From the NCBI RefSeq assembly GCF_001083795.1, contig NZ_LAVK01000010.1:1-50481 (forward strand): a stretch of 50,481 nucleotides of DNA, in the 5' to 3' direction. Under the pieces are notes generated by a model. That model ran no database searches, was not told the DNA's origin, and saw only the letters and a program-made list of their open reading frames with translations. Made by a program: the position numbers and the translations under genes. How positions within the stretch are numbered: the stretch's first letter is position 1; every line of letters begins with the position of its first letter. Shown here in pieces: positions 41,129 through 49,505 of this stretch. The stretch comes from Streptomyces sp. SBT349 (lineage in GTDB: Bacteria; Actinomycetota; Actinomycetes; Streptomycetales; Streptomycetaceae).

Positions 41129-41868
41129 GTGCCGACACGGCCGGCGCCGCCGCGGCCCCGGCCAGGCGCCGGCGCCGGCTCCTGACGGGCCTGCCGCCGG
41201 AGCGGCTCGCCGCGCTGCGGGCGGAGTGCGCGCGGCTGACGCTGCTGGACGACGTGGAGTTCGGCGTGCGGGTGCTGGCCAACACGCCGACGCAGGAAGC
41301 CCGGGACCGCGAGGTGCTGCGGCGCTGGGCCGCGACCGCCTCGGAGTTCGGGGCGGAGCTGGCCGCGGCCCACGGCCTCGGGCCGGCGCGCGGCGAGGGC
41401 GGCGTCGGCGTCGGCGGCGTCGGCGTCGGCGGCGTCGGCGTCGGCGGCGCGTCGGCGGTGCGCGTGGTCGAACGCGACGGCGGTCTGCGTCCCGATCGCC
41501 TGCTCCTCGCCCGCTACCTCTCCCGCCCGGCCCCCACCGTCGAGCTGTTCACCGACACCCTCGACCTCGCCGAGGAGCTCGTCGAACTGCTCGGCTGGCA
41601 GGCGTGGTTCCCCCGCCGAACGGCCCGTGCGGCGGCCCTGGTGCACGAGGAGGCGCACGACCTGCTGCACCACGACAAGGCGCTGCGCGCCGCGTTGAGG
41701 AAGCGCCTCGGGCACCGGCTGCTGGGCGGGCTGCTGTACGCCCACATCGCCGGCGCCGACGAGGTGGTCGCCCACGCCGCCTCCCAGGCCGCTCTCGGCC
41801 TGCCCCGCACGCCCCTGCTGCTCACCGCCGCGCTCGCCCGCGGTGCCGAGACCCTGAGAGAGAACTGA
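41125..41868 (+). CDS. Conserved protein of unknown function with GVGVG repeats
   Basis: A 247-residue protein that I do not recognise. An N-terminal helical part (ERLAALRAECARLTLLDDVEFGVRVLANTPTQEARDRE contains the main helices) and a C-terminal helical part (DTLDLAEELVELLGWQAWFP, HEEAHDLLHHDKALRAALRKR) are separated by a Gly/Val linker made of three perfect 15-base repeats. The start ATG overlaps the hydantoinase stop, and the permease follows nine bases after its own stop, so it is co-expressed. It could be an accessory subunit standing in for a missing hydantoinase partner; this is speculative. Confidence 0.7.
   Translation: MSADTAGAAAAPARRRRRLLTGLPPERLAALRAECARLTLLDDVEFGVRVLANTPTQEARDREVLRRWAATASEFGAELAAAHGLGPARGEGGVGVGGVGVGGVGVGGASAVRVVERDGGLRPDRLLLARYLSRPAPTVELFTDTLDLAEELVELLGWQAWFPRRTARAAALVHEEAHDLLHHDKALRAALRKRLGHRLLGGLLYAHIAGADEVVAHAASQAALGLPRTPLLLTAALARGAETLREN
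41401..41445 (+). repeat. Three perfect 15-bp tandem repeats (GGCGTCGGCGTCGGC)
   Basis: Three identical copies end to end, in frame, encode GVGVG three times. The unit length is a multiple of three, so copy-number change would alter linker length without breaking the gene. Confidence 0.9.
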
Positions 41869-41876
41869 GGCCCGCC

Positions 41877-43163
41877 ATGGGATTCGTCATCCTCCTGCTC
41901 ATGCTGGCCGGGGTCGGGCTCATCCTCGCCCGCAAGCTGCCCACGGCCTTCGCGCTGGTCCTGATCGCCGTCGCCGTCGCCGTGGTCACCGGCGCGCCGT
42001 TGACCGGCGCGGACAGCGTCGTCGACACCGTCCTCCAGGAAGGCTCGGTGATGCTCGCGGCCACCATGCTCGCCGTGCTGATGGGCTCCTGGCTCGGCAA
42101 GCTGATGGAGGAGACCGGCATCGCCGGGACCCTGGTCCGCAAGATCGTGGAGTACGGCGGCGACCGCCCGACGATCGTGGCGCTCGGCGTGCTCGCCGTC
42201 TCCGCACTCGTGGGCACCGTCACCGGCTCGGCCCCGGCCGCGATGCTCGCGGGCATCATCGGCATCCCCGCGATGATCGCCGTCGGCGTGCCCAAGGTGA
42301 CCGCGGCCGGGACGATCCTCATGGGCATCGCGGTGGGCGTGCCGTTCGAGCTGCCGTCCTGGCAGTTCTTCTCCACCGCTCTCGATCTGCCGATCGACAC
42401 GGTGCGGAGCTTCATGCTGAAGCTGTTCCCCTTCGCGCTGGCCGCGGCCGTGCTCTACGTGCTCGTCGAGACCCGGCGCAAGGGCGTCGAGCACGCCTGG
42501 TCCCTCGCCTCCGCCGCCGAGCCGAAGCGCAAGCCGCGACGGGCGGAACGCCTCGGCGACGCCCCGTGGTACGCGCTGTTCGCCCCCGCCGTGCCGCTGG
42601 TCCTCGCCCTCGGCTTCGAGCTGGCGATCATCCCCTCGCTGCTCGCCGGCGTCCTCTACGCACTGGTCACCACGACGAAGCCGCGCGAGATGAACAAGCG
42701 CATGCTGCGCACCCTGTACGCGAGCTTCGAGGTCGCCGCCCCGCCCATCGTGCTCTTCATGGCGATCGGCATCCTGCTCGCCGCGGTCAAGCTGCCCGAC
42801 TCCGTCGGCGCCCTGGAACCCCTGGTGAAGGAGGTCACCCCGCACCACCCGGTCGTCTTCGTCCTGGTCTTCACCCTGCTCGCCCCGCTGTGCCTCTACC
42901 GCGGTCCGCTGAACGTCTACGGCCTGGGCGCGGGCATCGCCGGCGTGCTCATCGCCGCCGGGATCTACCCCGCCGTGGCGGTGCTCGGCATGACCACCTC
43001 GTACAACCAGGTCTTCGGCGTCTCGGACCCGACCAGCACGCAGACCGTGTGGGCCGCGCAGTACTCCGGCGTCAGCCCGCAGCAGGTGATGCTCCGCACG
43101 ATGCCGTACGTGTGGTGCGTGTGCCTCGGCGGGCTGTGCGTCACCGCCGCGCAGTACCTCTGA
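41877..43163 (+). CDS. Ion/organic-acid permease (GntP/CitM-like)
   Basis: A 428-residue membrane protein with about 12 hydrophobic segments. Repeated re-entrant-loop-like motifs are visible: AVLMGSWLGKLMEETGIAGTL, SALVGTVTGSAPAAMLAGI, and PLCLYRGPLNVYGLGAGIAG. This pattern fits the ion-transporter superfamily of gluconate, citrate and dicarboxylate permeases. It starts at ATG 41877, nine bases after the upstream stop, and ends the LacI-controlled operon at a strong hairpin terminator. It probably imports the substrate handled by the flavoprotein and hydantoinase-like proteins. Confidence 0.85.
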   Translation: MGFVILLLMLAGVGLILARKLPTAFALVLIAVAVAVVTGAPLTGADSVVDTVLQEGSVMLAATMLAVLMGSWLGKLMEETGIAGTLVRKIVEYGGDRPTIVALGVLAVSALVGTVTGSAPAAMLAGIIGIPAMIAVGVPKVTAAGTILMGIAVGVPFELPSWQFFSTALDLPIDTVRSFMLKLFPFALAAAVLYVLVETRRKGVEHAWSLASAAEPKRKPRRAERLGDAPWYALFAPAVPLVLALGFELAIIPSLLAGVLYALVTTTKPREMNKRMLRTLYASFEVAAPPIVLFMAIGILLAAVKLPDSVGALEPLVKEVTPHHPVVFVLVFTLLAPLCLYRGPLNVYGLGAGIAGVLIAAGIYPAVAVLGMTTSYNQVFGVSDPTSTQTVWAAQYSGVSPQQVMLRTMPYVWCVCLGGLCVTAAQYL

Positions 43164-43181
43164 GAGGACGCCGCCACGGGA

Positions 43182-43214
43182 CGGCCCTCGCGACGGTGTC
43201 CGTCGCGAGGGCCG
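43182..43214. terminator. Bidirectional hairpin terminator
   Basis: A 15-bp perfect stem with a TGT loop (CGGCCCTCGCGACGG paired with its complement). It sits between the convergent permease and glycoside-hydrolase genes and should stop transcription from both sides. Confidence 0.85.
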
Positions 43215-43223
43215 CGCCGTCGC

Positions 43224-44177
43224 TCAGGCCGGGTTGAAGTACGGGTCGGAGGCGTAGGCGGCGAACGCCCGCTGTGCCGGGCCACCGGGCGGCTCGGTGA
43301 CGCGCCAGTTGTTGTCGGGGCCGCCACCGTCGCGGTGGAAGTAGACGAACGCCTTCAGGCTCGGATACGTGCTCGTGGCCACCGACCGCGTCCGTTCCAG
43401 CCACTCGGCCTGAACGGGGTCGGTGTCCGCCCGGTGCACGCCGGTCTCGCCCACGATGAACGGCTTTCCGCGCTCCGCCGCGAAGACGTGCGCCTCGTCG
43501 AACATGAGGTCGAAGGCGCGGTAGTCGTAGGCGGGGTCCTCCTTCGGCCGGGCGTAGCCGTCGGCCCCCACCCAGTCCACGTACGTGTCCCCGGGGTAGA
43601 ACGGCACGGCCTTCGCCGTCTCCCGGAAGGCCCGCCAGGTCGGGCACCACACGAACTCCACCAGCGGTGCCCGCGCGAACCTCCCGTGCACCCGCCGCCA
43701 CACGTCCACGAAGAGCCCCGGGTTGTTGTACCGGAGATCGAACTCCCAGCTCAGCCGGAGGAGCACCGGCGCGCCCACGCCGGCCAGCTTCTCCGCCTGG
43801 CCGTCGATCCAGCCGTCGTGGAGGCCCGCACGGATCTCCCACAGCCGCGCCTGATTCCCGGCGGCCCAGGAGAGCATGGGGATGCGGCCCTCGGCCACGT
43901 CCCGGGTGACACGGGCGAGGGGGAACGCGACGTCCAGCGGCTGGAAGCAGTGGTTGATGGCGAGCCGGTGGCCGATCGCGGACTCCAGCGCTTCGGGCTC
44001 CGAGACCCCTTTGGCGCCGCCCGCCCACGCGTAGGCGCCGAGGTGCGCCCCGGTGGCCGGGACCAGGGAGGCGGGGGCGGCGGGGGCGGCGTGCGCCGGT
44101 CGCGGGAGCGCCGCGCTCACGGCACCCGCCACAGCGCCGAGCCCCAGGCCGCGCCTGCTGATGCTCACTCGACGCAC
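43224..44177 (-). CDS. Secreted glycoside hydrolase, GH26-like
   Basis: About 317 residues from GTG 44177 (GTG 44168 is an alternative). A twin-arginine signal, SRRGLGLGAVAGAVSAALP ending in AHAA, directs export. The catalytic domain is a TIM-barrel of the beta-mannanase (GH26) type: VLLRLSWEFDLRYNNPG with the acid/base Glu, VEFVWCPTWRAF, YVDWVGADGYARP, and KPFIVGETGVHRAD with the nucleophile Glu. It lies six bases after the stop of the beta-helix gene and is co-transcribed with it and the LacI gene. A polysaccharide with mannan-like or related linkages is the likely substrate class. Confidence 0.85.
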   Translation of the reverse strand: MRRVSISRRGLGLGAVAGAVSAALPRPAHAAPAAPASLVPATGAHLGAYAWAGGAKGVSEPEALESAIGHRLAINHCFQPLDVAFPLARVTRDVAEGRIPMLSWAAGNQARLWEIRAGLHDGWIDGQAEKLAGVGAPVLLRLSWEFDLRYNNPGLFVDVWRRVHGRFARAPLVEFVWCPTWRAFRETAKAVPFYPGDTYVDWVGADGYARPKEDPAYDYRAFDLMFDEAHVFAAERGKPFIVGETGVHRADTDPVQAEWLERTRSVATSTYPSLKAFVYFHRDGGGPDNNWRVTEPPGGPAQRAFAAYASDPYFNPA

Positions 44178-44182
44178 CCCAC

Positions 44183-46366
44183 TCACCGGACCTCGATCAG
44201 GGTGAACTCGACCTCGGGCACCGTGCGCCCGCTGCCGTGGTCCACGACCGCCGTGCCCCACTGCGTGAACTCCGGCGTCTTGTCGCGGTAGCCGCGGTTG
44301 CCGCGCAGCGTCACCCGCCCGCTGTCGCGCACGCTGACCGCGTAGGGGTGCGGCCCCTCGACCGTGGCGACCCGGAAGAAGACGGAGTTGGCGAAGAGCA
44401 GGTCGTCGCCGCGCTCGATCTCCACCGCCTGCGAGCGCCAGCCATGGATGTGGTCCTCCGTCTGAAGGCCGAGGAAGTCCCAGCCGCTGACCCGGCGCAG
44501 GACCACCTCGCGGGTCTCGTGGTGCTCGACGGACACCTCGTACAGCCGGGCGGGCACGTCGGTGTCCTCCACCAGCAAGCCGTTCTCCGCCCAGCCGTTC
44601 ATGGACCAGATGTTGGCGAAGGTGCCGCCGCCCCCGCGTACCCAGACGCCGTACTTGTGCGCGCCCCGGTAGGTGTAGCCCGGGTCGCCCGTGGGGACGC
44701 CCGCCGGGTGCCACTTCACGAACTGCGTGGTGACATCCGCCAGATACGAGCGGGGGCCGGATCGCCACAGGAGGTTCACCGCGCCCGGCGTCTGCCGGGC
44801 GGTGTCCAGGCCGAGCCCGGTGACGGTGTTCCGGCCGCCGCGCGGGGTCTCGACCAGGGCGCGCGGCGCGTCGGGGTCGCAGAAGTGCGGGTGCCCGTCG
44901 GCGGCGACCACGCAGGTCTGCCGTGGGTGCAGGCCGATCAGGTTCGAGTCCCGGCCCAGCGTGAGGGAGCCGGTCAGGAGGTACCGGCCGATCGGCACGA
45001 ACACCGTGTCGTAACGGTCCACCGCCGCCTGGAAGACCGGCAGGTCGTCGTCGCCCTCGCCGATGCTGCGGCCCATCGCGGCGGCCACGTCGGCGACGCT
45101 GACCCACTCGCGCACCGGCGCCGGCGCCGGCGCGTCGGTGCGCAGCATGGAGCGTACGAACTCGGTGGAGAGCCCCGCGACCAGGTCGGCGTGGACGCCC
45201 TCGCGCCGCGACTCGCCCCGGCCGAGCGCGTTCTCGACGCGCAGCCCGTACGTCACCTCGCGCACGCGGGTGGACGCCGCCGGGGCCGCGGTGCGCGCTC
45301 CGCTCTGCGCGAGCAGGAGCAGGTCCCGGGTGGCGGAGGCGGTGCAGTTCAGCAGGGTGAGCTGGTTGCTCAGCCGGATCAGCTCCCGGTCGGCACCCGG
45401 CACGGACGCGCTGTCGTTGAGGACGACCGCCGCGTCGCGCACCTCGTGGAAGTGCGAGTCCTGCACGTACAGATGCTGGTAGGTGTCCGGCGCCGACTCG
45501 AAGGCCCGCGGTGTGCGCGCGACGACGGCCCGCACGACGACCAGCTTCGCGTCGTTGGCCATCGCCACGGCCGACCTGCGCTGCCCCTCGAACCGGCAGT
45601 CGAGCAGCGTCGTCTGCCACCCGGCCGAGGCGGCGTACGCCTGGAGGCCCACCTGACCGCCGGTCACCCGCACCCGCTGGATGAGGTTGGCGTTGTGGTC
45701 GATGCCCGCGAGCCCGTCTCCCACCGCGATGTCCACGTCCTGCACCAGGCACAGCTGCGCCCCGCCGAACCGGACCGCGATCGCGTCCGGGTTGCCGGGC
45801 CCGATCTCGATGTCGAGGTTCACCAGCGCGGAGCCGAAGGTGTCGTTGTTCGCGTAGGAGAGGGGGCCGCCTACCGGGCGGCGTCGGAAGGAGAAGACGT
45901 CCCGCGGCGTTCCGGCCCCGTAACCGGCGGTGTCCTCGCCCAGCACGAACCGCGGCCGGCGCGCCCCGAATCCGATCACGCGCACCGAGTCGTGCACGTC
46001 GACCGGACCCGTCAGGCGGTACGTCCCCATGGGCACCAGCACCACACCACCGCCGTCGCCGTGCGGGAAGTCGCGGGCGCCGCCCAGGATGTCGCCGAGC
46101 TTGTTCGCGATGCCGCGCCGCGAGGCCTCGTCGATCGCCGCCCGCAGGGCCGCCGTGTCGTCGCCGACACCGTCGGCGTGCGTCTCGAAGCCGGCGCCGC
46201 CGAGCAGCACCGCCCGTGGGTCCGGCGGACGCGACGTGTGGACGGACCGGTAGTCGACCGGGTCCCGGCCACCGGCCGCCGACGCGGCCCCCGGCAGCAG
46301 GGGTATCCCGGTCACTCCGGCCGCGAGCGCGACGAAGCGGCGCCGCGTGCTCTTGTACGGGCTCAC
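44183..46366 (-). CDS. Secreted beta-helix glycoside hydrolase-like protein (GH55/pectate-lyase superfamily)
   Basis: A 727-residue exported protein with a Tat signal (STRRRFVALAAGVTGIPLLP). It contains two tandem right-handed beta-helix halves, each opened by a pectate-lyase-3-like motif: GAGFETHADGVGDDTAALRAA and GEGDDDLPVFQAAVDRYDTV, followed by VPMGTYRLTGPVDV and VPIGRYLLTGSLTLGR. This two-domain layout resembles GH55 glucanases and related polysaccharide-degrading enzymes. The start overlaps the LacI stop (GTGA), so it is under the control of its own LacI regulator. The substrate is not certain. Confidence 0.82.
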   Translation of the reverse strand: MSPYKSTRRRFVALAAGVTGIPLLPGAASAAGGRDPVDYRSVHTSRPPDPRAVLLGGAGFETHADGVGDDTAALRAAIDEASRRGIANKLGDILGGARDFPHGDGGGVVLVPMGTYRLTGPVDVHDSVRVIGFGARRPRFVLGEDTAGYGAGTPRDVFSFRRRPVGGPLSYANNDTFGSALVNLDIEIGPGNPDAIAVRFGGAQLCLVQDVDIAVGDGLAGIDHNANLIQRVRVTGGQVGLQAYAASAGWQTTLLDCRFEGQRRSAVAMANDAKLVVVRAVVARTPRAFESAPDTYQHLYVQDSHFHEVRDAAVVLNDSASVPGADRELIRLSNQLTLLNCTASATRDLLLLAQSGARTAAPAASTRVREVTYGLRVENALGRGESRREGVHADLVAGLSTEFVRSMLRTDAPAPAPVREWVSVADVAAAMGRSIGEGDDDLPVFQAAVDRYDTVFVPIGRYLLTGSLTLGRDSNLIGLHPRQTCVVAADGHPHFCDPDAPRALVETPRGGRNTVTGLGLDTARQTPGAVNLLWRSGPRSYLADVTTQFVKWHPAGVPTGDPGYTYRGAHKYGVWVRGGGGTFANIWSMNGWAENGLLVEDTDVPARLYEVSVEHHETREVVLRRVSGWDFLGLQTEDHIHGWRSQAVEIERGDDLLFANSVFFRVATVEGPHPYAVSVRDSGRVTLRGNRGYRDKTPEFTQWGTAVVDHGSGRTVPEVEFTLIEVR

Positions 46367-47412
46367 GTGTCTCCTCCGGGTGCGGAACGGGCGGGCGGCG
46401 CGGTGACGGTCTCGCCTGCCTCGATGAGGCAGGGGAGCAGACGGTGCCGCTCGGTCTGCTTCGTGCGTGTCTCGATGAGCTCGACCAGCAGAGCGAGCGC
46501 CTGCGCGCCCATCTCCTCGCGCGGGATGCGGAAGCCGGTCCAGGCCAGAGGGGTGTCGAGCGGGATCTCCGGCTGGCCGAGCACCGCCATGGACAGATCG
46601 CGCGGCACGTCGAGCCCGCGCGCGGCGGCGGCGCTCCGGATCTCCTCCGCGCGGTGGCTCTCGGCGAGCAGCAGCCCGGTCAGCCGGTTGCCGACGACGA
46701 GTTCGACGATCTCGTCCGGGGTGCGCCCGGCGGCATCGAACTCCGAGGTCGGCATCTCGGCGGCGCGCATCGCGACGCGGTAGCCATCGAGCCGGTCGCG
46801 CAGCGACTCCCGCGCGTCCATTTCCCCGAGGAAGCCGATCCGTTCGTGTCCGTGTTCGAGGAAGAGCCGGACGACGTCACCCGTCGCGCGGATGTAGTCG
46901 GCGCCGACGTACGGCAGGTCGCCGCCCGGCAGCCGACGGCGACCGACGAACACGAACGGCGGCCCGTCCTCCAGGAGATGAGCCAGTTCGCCCTTGTCCT
47001 CCGTGCGTCCGAGCAGCAGGCAGCCGTCGGTGATGACCAGCCTGGCCCGCGACCTGCCGGACAGGCGCCGCTTGCCGTCCACCACCTCCGCGCTGGTGAA
47101 GAGCAGCAGGTCACTGCCCTGCCGCTCGGCCTCGGCCTCGATGCCGATGAGGAAGGGGCGGTAGAAGTCTCCGCCACCGTGCGGGAAGACGGGCTCGTAC
47201 GTGAAGACGCCGATCATCGAGTTGCGGCCCCGGGCCAGGCTCTGCGCGACCGGGTTGGCCGCGTAGCCGCTCTCGCCGATGGCTTCGAGGACGCGCTGCC
47301 GGGTGGCGGGCCCGACACGGTCGGGCTCGGCGTTGAGCACGAGCGAGACGGTCGCCTGACTGACCCCCGCCATACGCGCGACGTCGGCCTGGGTGACGCG
47401 TGCTGGGGGCAT
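46363..47412 (-). CDS. LacI-family transcriptional regulator (second)
   Basis: A 349-residue LacI repressor from ATG 47412. The DNA-binding part reads VTQADVARMAGVSQATVSLVL and SGYAANPVAQSLARGRNS; the sensor contains GVFTYEPVFPHGGGDFYRPF. It is paralogous to the regulator at 36141. A perfect palindrome, GTTATGCGCATAAC, lies 14 bases upstream, indicating autoregulation and control of the two downstream secreted hydrolase genes. A longer in-frame start at 47484 would place the operator inside the coding region and is rejected. Confidence 0.92.
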   Translation of the reverse strand: MPPARVTQADVARMAGVSQATVSLVLNAEPDRVGPATRQRVLEAIGESGYAANPVAQSLARGRNSMIGVFTYEPVFPHGGGDFYRPFLIGIEAEAERQGSDLLLFTSAEVVDGKRRLSGRSRARLVITDGCLLLGRTEDKGELAHLLEDGPPFVFVGRRRLPGGDLPYVGADYIRATGDVVRLFLEHGHERIGFLGEMDARESLRDRLDGYRVAMRAAEMPTSEFDAAGRTPDEIVELVVGNRLTGLLLAESHRAEEIRSAAAARGLDVPRDLSMAVLGQPEIPLDTPLAWTGFRIPREEMGAQALALLVELIETRTKQTERHRLLPCLIEAGETVTAPPARSAPGGDT

Positions 47413-48099
47413 CACGGCTCCGGAGGTTATGCGCATAACTAGGCTGGTGGGAAAAATGCTCACCGGCGCGACCGCGGGTGTCAATCGTGCTGCACGGACT
47501 TTCTCGCGGCCGTGCGCGGCGGCCGGAATCCGTGCGGCGTCGCCTCGACCCGCACCAGGGTGCCGCGGCGGACGTCAGCGACCGCGGCCCGCGGCCCGCG
47601 GCCCGCGGCTCGTCACCGTCGACCGCGGCAGCCCGGGGCGCGGCCGTCGCCTCGGCCGGAACCACGGTCCGGGTCGCGTGGCGATAACGGTTCGCCGCGG
47701 TCAGCGTGACCGCCTCCGGCGTCGCCTCGTCGCGCAGGGCGCCGAGCACGGGCATACCCGGTTCCCTCGCGGTCGCGGTGCGGACCTGCTCGATCGCGTC
47801 CGCCGGAACCGGCCCCGTCGGCGCGGCAATCGGCGGACCCGGCACCTCCGTGAGCGAGGACGTGATCGAAGCGGCCCTCCTCCGCACCGCCGCCGCGTCC
47901 CCGAGGACCCTCGCGACGGCGGTGAGGGACATGGCGATCTCACGGAGCCGACGCGGCGCGGTCGCCCGCGCCACCTGGGGAGGAAGCAGCCCGGAGTCGG
48001 CGTGGAAGCGCAAGGCCCTCGCGGTCGGTCGACCAGGGCGAGGGGCGACCAGGGCCTATCCCGCTTGCTGTGGATCCGCGGCGCTGCAACGATCCGCGC
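47413..48099. other. Long region without an intact gene; possible MerR-like remnant
   Basis: Apart from the LacI operator, this 687-base stretch holds no convincing gene. On the minus strand, around 47850-48013, a short stretch (FHADSGLLPPQVARAT, then LREIAMSLTAVARVLGD) faintly resembles the DNA-binding domain of a MerR regulator with an internal deletion; the reading continues as low-complexity Ala/Arg sequence. A short GCGGCCC tandem repeat lies near 47585-47610. I regard a decayed regulator as possible, not established. Confidence 0.3.
47426..47439. promoter_or_regulatory. LacI-type operator GTTATGCGCATAAC
   Basis: A perfect 14-base palindrome just upstream of the second LacI gene. Its TGCGCA centre and AT-rich arms resemble, but are not identical to, the CTAATGCGTATTAG operator of the paralog, consistent with related but separate regulons. 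Confidence 0.75.
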
Positions 48100-48471
48100 A
48101 TGATGACTCCTGGCCCGACAGTCGCCGATGGCGGCGGTTACCGACACTCGTGGGAGATCGCCTCTCCCGCACGCGTGGTCCACGTCTCCGGGCAGATCCC
48201 GGTGGCCCCGGACGGCAGCCTCCCCGAGGGGTTCGCCGCCCAGTGCCGTCAGGTGTGGGCCAACCTGGCCGCGGCCCTGGCCCACCACGGCATGGGGCTG
48301 TCCGATCTGGTCAAGGTGACCACCTTCCTGTCGGACCGGGCGTACCGGGAGGAGAACTCCGCCATTCGGCGCGAGGTACTCGGCGACCACGCTCCGGCTC
48401 TGACGGTCATCATCACGGGCATCTACGACGAGGCGTGGCTGCTGGAGATCGAGGCCGTCGCCGCACGGTAG
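48100..48471 (+). CDS. RidA (YjgF/YER057c/UK114)-family protein
   Basis: A 123-residue protein starting at ATG 48100. The RidA fold is clear: RVVHVSGQIPVAPDGSLPEGF, QCRQVWANLAAALAHHGMGLSDLVKVTTFL, and VIITGIYDEAWLLEIEAVAA. The Arg that binds the carboxylate in classic enamine deaminases (normally in a TxRxxV context) appears altered to TVIITGIY, so it may belong to a non-deaminase RidA subgroup. It stands alone and converges on the hydrolase gene. Confidence 0.87.
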   Translation: MMTPGPTVADGGGYRHSWEIASPARVVHVSGQIPVAPDGSLPEGFAAQCRQVWANLAAALAHHGMGLSDLVKVTTFLSDRAYREENSAIRREVLGDHAPALTVIITGIYDEAWLLEIEAVAAR

Positions 48472-48525
48472 GCGCCCTGTCCCCCGAGCGCGCGGAGGAG
48501 AAAGGACCGCCGCAGCCGGTGGATC

Positions 48526-49380
48526 TCACGTGACGCGTCCGGTCTCGATGAAGCTGGAAACCACTGAATTGAACAGCTCGGCATTCTCCCAGAACATCAA
48601 GTGGCTGCCCTTCTCGGCTGCTGAGAAGATGCGCACCACGGAGTCCGGTATCTGCTCGGCAATGCCTTCCGCGACATCGGGGGAGATCACGCTGGCCGCC
48701 CCACCGATGACCAGTGTGGGCACGGTGATCCGGGGCAGCACGTCCCGCCAGTCGTTGCCGCAGTAATCGAGATGCAGGGTGGCGGCGTGCTCGCGCGGCA
48801 GCAACAGATTCTGATGAAGAATCCATTCCGCGTCCTCGTCGCTCAGTTCCGGGGTGTGCAGCATGTCGACCACGGCGCGCGAGGTCTCCAACGCCTGATC
48901 ACTCCTGAGCCCGGCCGCGATGCCCAGAGCCTCCTCGAAGGTGAACATCGCCCCTCGTTGCTCCGCCCGCGCGTTCGGCGCCAGCTCCTTGACGCCGATC
49001 GGGCCCTGATCGGCCAGGATCAGCCGCTTGATCCGGTCACTCCCGTACAGATCCCAGTAGCTCCAGATCACCGTGCAGCCGAGTGAGTGGCCCAGCAGCG
49101 TGACGTCGCCGATGTCGAGCGCGAGCAGGAGAGCCCGTAGGTCGGCGGCGAGCCGTGAGATGCGATAGCCGTGATCCGGCTTTCCGGACTCGCCGTGCCC
49201 GCGATGGTCCACTGCCAGCACGCGATAAGAGGTGCTCAGCCCGTCGACCTGCTTCTTGAATTGGGCGGCGGACTGGGAGAACCCCGGCACGAGAACAATG
49301 ATTTCTCCCTCTCCCGCCTCCACGTAATGAATGTCGACTCCGTCGTCTGTCGCAATGCTGTCGTGTTTCCTGGTGCTCAC
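48526..49380 (-). CDS. Alpha/beta hydrolase
   Basis: About 284 residues from GTG 49380; the frame is open to 49509 but the extra sequence looks non-coding. Elements are EIIVLVPGFSQSAAQFKKQV, VLAVDHRGHGESGKPDHG, the nucleophile elbow LLGHSLGCTV, VPTLVIGGAASVISPDVA with the acid, and the terminal His in GSHLMFWENAELFN. It fits the non-heme haloperoxidase/esterase branch. It is on the same strand as the aldolase gene, 125 bases downstream, and may be part of that operon. The substrate is unknown. Confidence 0.87.
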   Translation of the reverse strand: MSTRKHDSIATDDGVDIHYVEAGEGEIIVLVPGFSQSAAQFKKQVDGLSTSYRVLAVDHRGHGESGKPDHGYRISRLAADLRALLLALDIGDVTLLGHSLGCTVIWSYWDLYGSDRIKRLILADQGPIGVKELAPNARAEQRGAMFTFEEALGIAAGLRSDQALETSRAVVDMLHTPELSDEDAEWILHQNLLLPREHAATLHLDYCGNDWRDVLPRITVPTLVIGGAASVISPDVAEGIAEQIPDSVVRIFSAAEKGSHLMFWENAELFNSVVSSFIETGRVT

Positions 49381-49505
49381 GGTTTCGCCGATCTTCCGCT
49401 GGGCGCATTGCTGCTTTCGGGCTGATCCCGGCCGCACGCGAGGAGCTGACATTCCGGTGTCGATTTTAGGGGATATCCACTCTTTTGGCATGCCGCGGAC
49501 GGCTG

